NCBI RefSeq assembly: GCF_012516375.2
Contig: NZ_CP051204.2
Location: forward strand, 4,712,001 to 4,776,000
Length of the DNA: 64,000 bases
Direction: 5' to 3'
Origin: Chitinophaga oryzae
GTDB lineage: Bacteria; Bacteroidota; Bacteroidia; Chitinophagales; Chitinophagaceae
Shown piece by piece: positions 24,644-32,852 of the stretch. Within the stretch, counting starts at the first letter, position 1; each line of letters opens with the position of its first letter. The translations under genes and the position numbers were made by a program. Below the pieces are notes generated by a model. The model was not told the DNA's origin, did not search any database, and saw only the letters and a list, made by a program, of their open reading frames with translations.

Positions 24644-25969
24644 TTACAGGTTATTGGCATTCATCAGTTCCAGGATGCCTTCGTTGCGGATGATCATCAT
24701 CCCCTGGCGGTCTTCCGTGATTCCTTCCTCCAACCGGTAGGTATAACGGGGACGGCTACCCTCCATGACGGTAGGCAGGTACCTGAACTGTATATTAGGC
24801 TGGTCTTTCAGCGCCTCTCCCACTTCGATAATGTGGGTGGACACGATGAACAGGCAACCGGTATATTCCGCAAAAGCCGCTGTTACGGCCAGTGTGCCGT
24901 CGTAAGCATCTTTGACGTTGGTCCCTTTAAAGAGTTCGTCGAACATCAGCAGCAGGCGTTTGCCGCTGGCCGTGGCCTCGGCGGCCTGTTTCACCCGCAC
25001 CACTTCCGCATAGAAATGGCTATAGCCGAGGTTGATGTTGTCCGACACGTTGATGGACGAATACAGTCCTTCGCGGACAGAGAAGGTGAGCCCCGAAGCC
25101 GCCACCGGGAAGCCCATATGTGACAGGTACAAAGCAATACCGACTGATTTCATCAGGGTAGACTTGCCGGCCATGTTGGCGCCGGTAAGGAACAACACGT
25201 TACTGCCCTGCTGCATCCGGATATCGTTGCCGATAGCGTTATTAATACAGGGATGATGCAGGCCGGTGGCTGTCAGCATATTTTTTTCCGGCGGCACGGC
25301 TACTGCATAGTTAAATCCTCTGGCTCTCGCCACGTCGCTCACCGCGATAAATACGTCCAGCTCGTCGATAAAGGCCATCAGGTCATCCATGGACTGCCGC
25401 AGTTTGTTTTTCAGCAGGTGGTCGTAGGTCGCCAGTGTTTTTACCGGTAATGCCTGATAGATGTCCATATCTGCCAGTTGCTCCAGTTCACGGGTACGCA
25501 GCAGTTGCCGCATCGCAGCAATGCGGTGATCATAGGGCCCCGGCAGCGATACCATGGAAGCCAGGAAAGCGGCACATTTTTTTACTGTCACGATGGTTGC
25601 CTGCAGCCCCTGCACGTTTTTCCGGTAGCGTTCATCGCGGGCTACGGTGGCCAACCCTTTTTTCAGCAGGGTGTCGGCCATGGAGAACAACACATTTTTA
25701 CTACCGCCGGTATCGAGGTATTCGCGCATCTGCGCCAGCTGCTGCGCATCGAAAGGAAATGCCAGCTGCGCCTCCTGGAAGAAACGGAAAATACTGCTCC
25801 GCTCATTGATGGCCGCCATCTCTTCCAGCGGCGCCTGAAACATGGCGTCCAGCAAACGCTCTCCTCCCCTGGTCTTCACCTGGTTAAACAGATGATAGAC
25901 TGAGCCCTGCCGGAACTTGCCCAGCAGGTTCAGTTCATCCATCGTTTGCCTGTCTATACTAAAGCTCAT
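24644..25969 (-). CDS. MutS-core ATPase, second of a tandem pair
   Basis: A 441-residue protein with the MutS lever/core domain (LNLLGKFRQGSVYHLFNQVK, then TRGGERLLDAMFQAPL, residues 13-48) and the MutS ATPase domain. Walker A TGANMAGKS is at 262-270, Walker B LLLMFDE at 339-345, and the H-loop histidine is in VSTHIIE at 379. It lacks the N-terminal mismatch-binding and connector domains (no F-x-E motif), has no Smr domain, and is half the length of MutS. It cannot be a standard mismatch repair protein. It shares layout with the gene upstream (11-bp gap), so the two may form a heterodimer. Its place in an export-type operon is unusual. Confidence 0.9.
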   Translation of the reverse strand: MSFSIDRQTMDELNLLGKFRQGSVYHLFNQVKTRGGERLLDAMFQAPLEEMAAINERSSIFRFFQEAQLAFPFDAQQLAQMREYLDTGGSKNVLFSMADTLLKKGLATVARDERYRKNVQGLQATIVTVKKCAAFLASMVSLPGPYDHRIAAMRQLLRTRELEQLADMDIYQALPVKTLATYDHLLKNKLRQSMDDLMAFIDELDVFIAVSDVARARGFNYAVAVPPEKNMLTATGLHHPCINNAIGNDIRMQQGSNVLFLTGANMAGKSTLMKSVGIALYLSHMGFPVAASGLTFSVREGLYSSINVSDNINLGYSHFYAEVVRVKQAAEATASGKRLLLMFDELFKGTNVKDAYDGTLAVTAAFAEYTGCLFIVSTHIIEVGEALKDQPNIQFRYLPTVMEGSRPRYTYRLEEGITEDRQGMMIIRNEGILELMNANNL

Positions 25970-25980
25970 ACATGCAATTT

Positions 25981-27279
25981 TTATTTAGTCCTGCGACCAT
26001 TCCTGAGAATATCCAGTATGCCTTCATTGCGGATGATGATCATACCGTGACGGTCGTCTGTAATACCCTTTTCCAACGTATACGTATACTCGGGCTGATG
26101 GCCGTTCATACGGGTGGGCAGATAGAGAAAGGCCACGCTGCCTGCATCTTTCAGTCCTTCGCCCGCTTCCACGATATGGGAAGAGATGACGAAGAGGCTG
26201 TTCCTGCGGCTGGCGAATGCGCGGGTAACAGCCACGGTAGCCTCATGCGCGTCTTTTACGTTCGTACCCCTGAAAAGCTCGTCGAAGATGACCAGCAACG
26301 ACTGCCCGTTGCCCAGGGCGGTAGCGACTTTTTTCACCCGCAATACCTCTGCGTAGAAGTGGCTGGCCCCGATGCCGAGATTATCCGGCAGGTTGATGGT
26401 GGTATAAATCCCGTCCAATACGGAAAAAGACATCCTGCGGGCCGCCACCGGGAAGCCCATATGCGCTATATACAGCGCGGTGCTGAGCGAACGCAGGAAA
26501 GTGGACTTCCCCGCCATATTGGCGCCGGTGAGAAAGATCACGTTACCCTCAGGCCCCATAGACACGTTGTTGCTCACCGCATTCTTCACGGACGGATGAT
26601 AGACACCCTCCAGCTCCAGCACTGCACTGCCCTTATCCAGCGCCACCGGGAACACGAACTGCCGCTCCGTCGCCACGGCTGCTACCGACAGATATACATC
26701 CAGCGTATATACATGCTCCAGCAGCCTGGTGATACGCTGACGTTCCCGCGTTCTGAGCAACAGATCAAAGGCTGTTACCGCGCCGTAGGACAGCTTGCCC
26801 TTCATCGGTTCGTTAAGCACCGGTTCCAGCGCAGGTTCCGACAGCAGCAACGCGATGGCGGTGCGCTCGCCGGAATAGGCGGCTATACCGGCAACGGCCG
26901 GACTTTCGACAAAGCGGTGCAACTGCTGTATCAGCCCTATCACGGCGGTTACCCCGTTGTAGATGTCTTTCTCTCCCAGCGGCGCGCTGCGGCCGCCGCT
27001 TTTCGTATGTTCGTCCCCGTTTTTCAGGTATTTTTCGGCCATATCAAACATGGCCGCTTCGAACGGGAAAGTGGTGCGCTGCTGCGCAAAATGAGCGATG
27101 ATGCTGCTTCTGCTGTTGATGGCATCTTTGTCCGACAACGGTTGCCGGAACATATCCTGCAGCAGGGCCTCGCCACCCCGTGTATGCGTATGGTTATACA
27201 GTTCATAGATACCGCTCACATCCCGCTTGCCGAATATCCGAAGGTCCTCTATGGTTTGTTCATCCGTTTGTAAAAACAT
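25981..27279 (-). CDS. MutS-core ATPase, first of a tandem pair
   Basis: A 432-residue paralogue of the following gene, with the same two parts: a MutS core (LRIFGKRDVSGIYELYNH, then THTRGGEALLQDMFRQPL, residues 13-48) and an ATPase domain with Walker A TGANMAGKS at 251-259, Walker B LLVIFDELFRGTNVKDA and the H-loop in ISSHIVEAG. Mismatch-recognition, connector and Smr domains are absent. MutS ATPases work as dimers with composite active sites, so two adjacent paralogues with intact motifs suggest an obligate heterodimer. It lies 11 bp after the Gld-like permease gene and is co-transcribed with it. Confidence 0.9.
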   Translation of the reverse strand: MFLQTDEQTIEDLRIFGKRDVSGIYELYNHTHTRGGEALLQDMFRQPLSDKDAINSRSSIIAHFAQQRTTFPFEAAMFDMAEKYLKNGDEHTKSGGRSAPLGEKDIYNGVTAVIGLIQQLHRFVESPAVAGIAAYSGERTAIALLLSEPALEPVLNEPMKGKLSYGAVTAFDLLLRTRERQRITRLLEHVYTLDVYLSVAAVATERQFVFPVALDKGSAVLELEGVYHPSVKNAVSNNVSMGPEGNVIFLTGANMAGKSTFLRSLSTALYIAHMGFPVAARRMSFSVLDGIYTTINLPDNLGIGASHFYAEVLRVKKVATALGNGQSLLVIFDELFRGTNVKDAHEATVAVTRAFASRRNSLFVISSHIVEAGEGLKDAGSVAFLYLPTRMNGHQPEYTYTLEKGITDDRHGMIIIRNEGILDILRNGRRTK

Positions 27280-27290
27280 GGCTTGCTGTT

Positions 27291-29618
27291 TTATTGTCTT
27301 TTACGACGCACCAGTAATATTGTTCCGGTCAACAGCACCAGTCCCGGTAACACCCATACGAAAAGGTACTTTTCTATATTGGCAGTGGTGGCTGTTATCG
27401 TCAGTTTGGTATCGATAGGGTCCGGTTTCGGCGTGTAGATGGGGAATGCGCCGTAGGCCATCCAGGCGTACAGGTTTCTGCCGAGGAAACCGCCGCCCTG
27501 CCGGAGGTTGCTCATAAAATCTGCATCGGCGCTTACCACGATGCGCTGCTCTTTATTGTTGATCTTACGGGTCAGTGCTACGGCGGTTGCGTAGTACGGC
27601 TGACGGGTATCTCCGTCCTGCGGATTGAACACCGGCGCAACGGAGTCTGTCACCACGGTGCCGGCTTTGAGCCAAACATTACCAGGCACGGTCGTCAATA
27701 AAGGAGCGGCCCGGAAAGCGCTGCTGTCGTCGAAGGTCACGCCGGTAACGCCAGGCATCAGCACTCCCATGGTCGTACCCTCTTTCTGCATCACACGTAG
27801 CGCAATAAGGGCGGGGTCTTCCGACAGGTGCATAGCGGCAGTGGCCACATTGGGTTTTACCATGTGCGGCATCTCATCTTTAGATACTTCTATCAGCGTG
27901 CCGTCCATGAGCTGCACACCCAGCTGCTTCAATACGGGATTGAGCATCTGCTGCTTACCCGGCTCCCCGAATATCAGCATGTTACCGCCATCGCCGATAT
28001 AGCGGCGGAGCTTTTCCATGCCCGTGGCGCTGAGCGCAGTCTTGGGATCGGCCAGTACAAGGGTGGCGATGTCAGACGGGATTTCCTGGGTATCCAGGCA
28101 AAGGCTGTCAGAATCAAAACCCAGGTTGATGAGAGACAGGCGGCCTTCTTTGGCCAGGGTATGACCGGAATATTCCCGCTCTCCTCTTTTGTAGATACTA
28201 CGTTCCAGGTTGCCCGTGAGGAAAAGGCTTTTAGGCATATGGTCCTGTAGCAGCCGTTTGAAGGATGCCGCCACCTGTTGCTCCTCCGGCCAGAAAATGG
28301 CATCGTCGAAGGTACGCAGGAAGGTGGTCTTCCCTTTATATTTCAGCTGCATCACCAGCCGATAGCCTTCCGGTTGCAGGTCGATCATTTTGCGCACCTG
28401 TGCCGGCGGCAGGAATTTTTTGATATTAACTTCCTGTCCCTCTGCTGTCTGTGCGGCTATTTCAGCAAGCGGCTTACCCCCCCATGTTTTGTACAGCGTA
28501 CTGTCCCTGTCATCGGTATCGTAATAGTAAACATAGTTAAATTTGATGTCCGGCTTAAAGCGTAGGTAAGGTTCCCAGAGGCTTGTCAGATAGTCATTGC
28601 GGTTTTCCGGAAGACCGCGGTTAACGCCGGTGCCCAGCAGATTGGTGTACAGCGTGACTTCCATAGGCTCTTTGCCCATCTCTTTCAGTATCGCCTGCGT
28701 ATTGGGATGCAGCGTATTGGTGTTGCCGTGCGTCGTATCCCAGTAGCCGATCAGCGACGGACGGGAACTTACATAACCGATCACCAGCACGGAAGCCAAT
28801 ACGGCCGCATAACGGGCAGCCTGCGCCCACCATGGTTTGGATTCCCGTCCGGCTTTCATCTTGATGAGCGTGAACGAGACAAACATATACACCACCATCA
28901 CAAAGTAAATCACGTCTTTTGTGGTGATCAGTCCTCTCAACATTTTGACCGTACGGCCGGAGATGGACAGGAAATAGGTCAGGTCCCGGACGATGTCGTA
29001 CTTTTGCCACAGACCGCCGATACGGCTCAACACAAAAATGATGATGAAGCTGCCGATGGCAGAAACGATCTGGTAGTTGGTGAGGCTGGACATGAACAGG
29101 CCGATGGCCGTGTAGGTGCATACCAGCAGATAAAAAGACAGGGCAGCAGAAAGCAGCATACCATAATCCGCCGCATGGATATTGAGCACCCCGACAATCA
29201 TCACCACCCCTACGATGCCCACCAGTAAAAGGTTGTAGATCATAATGGCGAGGTATTTTCCCAACACGATCTCACTGGTACGGATAGGGGAAGAATACAA
29301 CAACTTGATCGTGCCGCTGTTGACCTCGCGGCTGATCAGTCCCATCGTCAGCAACGGAACAAACAGGTAGAGATTCTGCAGCACATTAAAAAAAATACCG
29401 TCCTGCGCTAGAAAGAGGGCACTGGTGAGTGAAATGCCAAAGCTTTTAAACGCCGGATTGTTTCTTACCATCACATCCTGCCAGTTTGCCAGGCCATACA
29501 GCGAGTAAGTATAGTATACCCCGCACTGTACCATAAAAGCGATTGTTAAGAACCAGGCCACCGGTGAAAAGAACAGGTTCCGAAGCTCTGTTTTAGCAAT
29601 CCTGAATATCATCTTCAT
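27291..29618 (-). CDS. Fused GldF-GldG-like ABC transporter protein
   Basis: A 775-residue inner-membrane protein. Residues 1-270 are an ABC-2 type permease like GldF, with six or so membrane segments (for example LYLFVPLLTMGLISREVNSG near 90 and IGSFIIIFVLSRIGG near 190). From about 290 to 740 comes a periplasmic GldG-like part (HPNTQAILKEMGKEPMEVTL, with IFGEPGKQQML later), and a final membrane helix near 745-768 anchors the C-terminus. In Flavobacterium GldF and GldG are separate proteins and work with GldA. Here they are one polypeptide. The ATPase gene lies 10 bp upstream, so the pair forms a complete transporter. The substrate is unknown, and gliding is not proven. Confidence 0.9.
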   Translation of the reverse strand: MKMIFRIAKTELRNLFFSPVAWFLTIAFMVQCGVYYTYSLYGLANWQDVMVRNNPAFKSFGISLTSALFLAQDGIFFNVLQNLYLFVPLLTMGLISREVNSGTIKLLYSSPIRTSEIVLGKYLAIMIYNLLLVGIVGVVMIVGVLNIHAADYGMLLSAALSFYLLVCTYTAIGLFMSSLTNYQIVSAIGSFIIIFVLSRIGGLWQKYDIVRDLTYFLSISGRTVKMLRGLITTKDVIYFVMVVYMFVSFTLIKMKAGRESKPWWAQAARYAAVLASVLVIGYVSSRPSLIGYWDTTHGNTNTLHPNTQAILKEMGKEPMEVTLYTNLLGTGVNRGLPENRNDYLTSLWEPYLRFKPDIKFNYVYYYDTDDRDSTLYKTWGGKPLAEIAAQTAEGQEVNIKKFLPPAQVRKMIDLQPEGYRLVMQLKYKGKTTFLRTFDDAIFWPEEQQVAASFKRLLQDHMPKSLFLTGNLERSIYKRGEREYSGHTLAKEGRLSLINLGFDSDSLCLDTQEIPSDIATLVLADPKTALSATGMEKLRRYIGDGGNMLIFGEPGKQQMLNPVLKQLGVQLMDGTLIEVSKDEMPHMVKPNVATAAMHLSEDPALIALRVMQKEGTTMGVLMPGVTGVTFDDSSAFRAAPLLTTVPGNVWLKAGTVVTDSVAPVFNPQDGDTRQPYYATAVALTRKINNKEQRIVVSADADFMSNLRQGGGFLGRNLYAWMAYGAFPIYTPKPDPIDTKLTITATTANIEKYLFVWVLPGLVLLTGTILLVRRKRQ

Positions 29619-29627
29619 GTATAAAAA

Positions 29628-30554
29628 TTATTGGAGCGATTGAATAGATAATTGCTTGAAAATATCATCCAGCAATCCTTTGTCGAGTTTGATCTCACGC
29701 AGGCGCCATCCGTGTTGTACGCTGGCGGCGACGATCCTTTCCGTAATGCTTTCGTCACCATCGAAGTAGATGCGTACCTGGCGGTCGCTGAGGAATTCCA
29801 CGTTAGACACTCCGCTGATCTGTTGCAGTTCCGCGGCGGTGGGTGGTTGTTCCATTCTCGCCAGTACGCTGTGCGGCTGTACATAGTTATTGAACGCCTC
29901 CATGGTATCGGAGAAAATTACGCGGCCGCCTTCTATCATGACTATCTCGCGGCAGAGCAGGTGTACTTCGGAAAGGATATGGGAGGATAACAGTACCGTA
30001 TGGTCCTGCCCTATTTCGCGGATAAGTTTTCTCGCTTCAATGAGCTGGTTGGGATCGAGCCCGTTGGTAGGTTCGTCCATCACCACCAGTTTAGGTTTAT
30101 GGATAATGGCCTGCGCAATGCCTACGCGCTGGCGGTAACCTCCGGAGAGATTGCCGATCAGGCGGCTGCTGAAGTGGGAAATACCCACGCGTTCTTTCGC
30201 TTCCTCCACGGCTTTGCGCACTTTGCTTTTTTCGATATGCCGCAGTTGCGCCGCGTAATGCAGATATTCGTCTACTGTCAGATCGGTATATACCGGCGGG
30301 TTTTGCGGCAGAAAACCAATCTCTCTTTTGGCCTGTTCCGGTTGCTGGCGGATATCCAGTCCGTTTACATACACCGTACCTTCGGTCTGGTTCAGCACAC
30401 CGCAGATAATGTTCATGGTGGTAGACTTACCGGCGCCGTTGGAGCCTAACAGCCCGATGACGCCGGCATGGCCTACTTCCAGGTTAATATCGCGGACAGC
30501 CCAGGTACTGCTGTACCTGTGGGAGAGCCGGTCAATTTTTAAGATAGTGCTCAT
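29628..30554 (-). CDS. GldA-like ABC transporter ATP-binding protein
   Basis: A 308-residue ATPase of the ABC-2 exporter class. Walker A GSNGAGKS is at residues 37-44, the Q-loop in IGFLPQNPPVY near 85, the signature LSGGYRQRVG near 135-145, Walker B LVVMDEPTNGLDPNQ near 155-170, and the H-loop in LLSSHILSEV near 192. A C-terminal extension (about 215-308), as seen in GldA and related exporters, follows the ATPase core. It powers the fused GldF-GldG protein encoded 10 bp downstream. It is the fourth gene of the operon, 41 bp after the DUF4397 lipoprotein gene. Confidence 0.93.
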   Translation of the reverse strand: MSTILKIDRLSHRYSSTWAVRDINLEVGHAGVIGLLGSNGAGKSTTMNIICGVLNQTEGTVYVNGLDIRQQPEQAKREIGFLPQNPPVYTDLTVDEYLHYAAQLRHIEKSKVRKAVEEAKERVGISHFSSRLIGNLSGGYRQRVGIAQAIIHKPKLVVMDEPTNGLDPNQLIEARKLIREIGQDHTVLLSSHILSEVHLLCREIVMIEGGRVIFSDTMEAFNNYVQPHSVLARMEQPPTAAELQQISGVSNVEFLSDRQVRIYFDGDESITERIVAASVQHGWRLREIKLDKGLLDDIFKQLSIQSLQ

Positions 30555-30594
30555 AATACGTTTTAAATGTTTGATAGTTGGATGGCTGCCATTG

Positions 30595-31344
30595 CTAATA
30601 GCGGATGGACAGTATCGTTTGTTCCCGCCCGTTGGTACCGTCCGGCAGGCCGATCAGCGCGAGGGTAAAGTTGCCGTACACCCAGGGGCTGTTCGATCCG
30701 GGTACCGGGTTATGTACCCCATCCACCCGGTAAGTGGTAATGAGCCGATCAGTGGCCAGGTCTCTGAACTCGAATACCATGTCTTCCTGCGCAGCATTCA
30801 CCGGATAGTTCAGGAAGCCGGTCAGTCCTTTATAGGGCAGGCTGCTCACTTCCGGCGGACCGTTCTTCTGCGCGATCGTTACTTTCACCGGTGCGCTGCC
30901 GGCAGAAAGGTTAACGAAGCGGAAGCTGCAGGTGCTGTCGCCCAGCGGATGGTAAGGCACCGCATCGTTGACAAACAGCGTGTCCGGTTTGGCGAGCGTG
31001 CCGGTCAGGAACAAAGTATGCATGGAGCCTATCGGCAGGTCCAGCATCAGGTTGAACAACGGCTGGCTTTTATCTGTGGTATCAGGATACTGATAGATCG
31101 CCAGCGGTTGTCTGCCGGAATAGGAGCTGATACGGTTGCTCTGCAAAAAGGTATTGTAGCGGAAATCAGGGGCGAGATAGTAGCGTATCGGACTACCACC
31201 GCTGAAGTTACCGATCAGCGGCCGGCTGCCGGGCACCGCGTTGATGATGGTCAGCGAGGCGGTGCCGGGAGTTGTTTTTTCTTTGGAGCAGGCAGCGAAC
31301 AACAGCATCCCAAAAATGCCTGCGAAATATATTAACCGTTGCAT
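30595..31344 (-). CDS. DUF4397-type lipoprotein
   Basis: A 249-residue lipoprotein: signal peptide with the lipobox LFAAC (Cys near 19), then a beta-rich DUF4397-like region (ASLTIINAVPGSRPLIGN at 29-46, repeated in character at CSFRFVNLSAGSAPVKVT near 140). Proteins of this kind often lie at the cell surface of Bacteroidota, next to SusC/SusD pairs, and may be extra binding subunits. It starts 1 bp after the SusD stop codon, so it is tightly coupled to the SusCD pair. No enzyme motif is seen. Confidence 0.85.
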   Translation of the reverse strand: MQRLIYFAGIFGMLLFAACSKEKTTPGTASLTIINAVPGSRPLIGNFSGGSPIRYYLAPDFRYNTFLQSNRISSYSGRQPLAIYQYPDTTDKSQPLFNLMLDLPIGSMHTLFLTGTLAKPDTLFVNDAVPYHPLGDSTCSFRFVNLSAGSAPVKVTIAQKNGPPEVSSLPYKGLTGFLNYPVNAAQEDMVFEFRDLATDRLITTYRVDGVHNPVPGSNSPWVYGNFTLALIGLPDGTNGREQTILSIRY

Positions 31345-31345
31345 A

Positions 31346-32842
31346 TTAGTAACCGGGATTTTGGGTCAGGAAATGGTTTACACTGATTTCTGTATTCGGA
31401 ATGGGATACAGCAACTGATGATCACCCGACCATGGCTGTTTTAAGGGAATAGCAGACAACAGCGCTGCTGCTTTGCCCGTACGCTTCAGGTCAAACCAGC
31501 GGTGTCCCCATTCGGCGAAGAGCTCTGTCTGCCGCTCTTTGGCCACGGCCGCCAACACCTGCTCTTTGTTGAGCGAGGCCGGTAACGCAGGCAACCCCGC
31601 GCGGGAACGGACCATATTGAGATCGGCGATGGCGGAGGCGAGGCCGCCCGGGCCGCCATTGGCGGCGGCTTCTGCGCGTATCAGGTATTGCTCCGCAAGC
31701 CGCAGCATTACATAGTACTCACGGGGAGGCGCCATAAATTCACTGTTGGGCTGACCGATATGATATTTATTGGGATAGTAGGACACCACCGCCGGCACAT
31801 CTGGCGCGGGAGCGGCTTTGGTGCTGTCTATCCAGCAAAGGCGCTTATCGCCGGTTTCAAACGCCTTCATCTGGGTGTCGGTCAGTATGTAAGACGCAAC
31901 GCCTGTCTTCAGATATAATGGTATAAACATATATCCTTCCGGTGTAGCATTGCGCAGCAAGGCGGAGACGTCATTTTGTTTCAGTTGCCAGATAGCTTCC
32001 CGGCTGGTTGTAACAAATGTGTTGTTGGGATCGGGCTCCAGCTGATACAAAGCTGCCTGGTTGATGACGGTGGTAGCGGCTTCCACGGCTCCGGCGTAGT
32101 TGCGCTGATAGAGATACACCCTCGCCAGCATGGCGCTGGCGGTATAACGGTTAGGACGTATCCGCTCTCCCAGGCTGGTGGGATAAGTTTCAGGCAAAGC
32201 TGCCACGGCGTCTCTCAGGTCCATTTCTATCTGTCCGTATATCTGTGCCTGTGAGGTCCGCGGCATGTTACGTGTCTTATTAAAGTCGATGGTCAGCACC
32301 AGCGGCACATCTCCAAAAAAATTCGTGAGATAGAAATAAGAAAAGGCCCGCACAAACTTAGCTTCTGCTGTCAACGCCTGTTTCACACTGTCTTTCAGGT
32401 TGGGCGATGTAGAGGCCGCCACTCCTTCCATCACAGCATTGGCGCCATATATCGCATTATACGCAGAGGTCCAGACGCCATTGGTACGGCTGGCCTCCTG
32501 TGCGGTCAGTTTGTTGGTGTTGACGAGGTACCAGGATTTTTCAGCAACAGAGCGGAAGAAATACAGTTCATCAGAGGAAAGGCCGCCCAGCATCGTGGAG
32601 AGTCCGGCAGCAAAGGAAGACTCTCCCACCGGTGGAGCACCCACCGGATCATCGCCGTTGATCATTCTGCTGTATACACCCGCCATCGCGCCATTGGCCT
32701 GCTTTTCCGAACTGAATACCTGGCTGGTGGAAATAGTACTGACAGGAGCCGGTACAGACACCAGCTTTTTACAGGAGGTGAGAAGACTCGCCCATAACAG
32801 CCATCCACCGGAAAACGCAATTATTTTATGATAGGTCTGCAT
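31346..32842 (-). CDS. SusD/RagB-family surface nutrient-binding lipoprotein
   Basis: A 498-residue lipoprotein with lipobox LLTSC (Cys near residue 24) followed by KKLVSVPAP. The TPR-rich SusD fold is visible from FVRAFSYFYLTNFFGDVPLV near 165-185 and the C-terminal signature RMLRLAEQYLIRAEAA-like stretch (VMLRLAEQYLIRAEAAANGG) with LFAEWGHRWFDLKRTGKA at about 440-455. SusD caps the SusC channel at the outer membrane and holds the ligand. The ligand is not necessarily a sugar: no glycosidase is in this operon, and the downstream genes suggest another substrate such as a peptide. The SusC gene lies 10 bp upstream. Confidence 0.93.
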   Translation of the reverse strand: MQTYHKIIAFSGGWLLWASLLTSCKKLVSVPAPVSTISTSQVFSSEKQANGAMAGVYSRMINGDDPVGAPPVGESSFAAGLSTMLGGLSSDELYFFRSVAEKSWYLVNTNKLTAQEASRTNGVWTSAYNAIYGANAVMEGVAASTSPNLKDSVKQALTAEAKFVRAFSYFYLTNFFGDVPLVLTIDFNKTRNMPRTSQAQIYGQIEMDLRDAVAALPETYPTSLGERIRPNRYTASAMLARVYLYQRNYAGAVEAATTVINQAALYQLEPDPNNTFVTTSREAIWQLKQNDVSALLRNATPEGYMFIPLYLKTGVASYILTDTQMKAFETGDKRLCWIDSTKAAPAPDVPAVVSYYPNKYHIGQPNSEFMAPPREYYVMLRLAEQYLIRAEAAANGGPGGLASAIADLNMVRSRAGLPALPASLNKEQVLAAVAKERQTELFAEWGHRWFDLKRTGKAAALLSAIPLKQPWSGDHQLLYPIPNTEISVNHFLTQNPGY

Positions 32843-32852
32843 AAATCATCAT

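Noticed and set aside
25972..27273. A 433-codon plus-strand open frame opposite the first MutS-like gene
   Set aside because: The minus strand encodes a clear MutS-core ATPase with all nucleotide-binding motifs; the antisense frame is a by-product of its codon bias.
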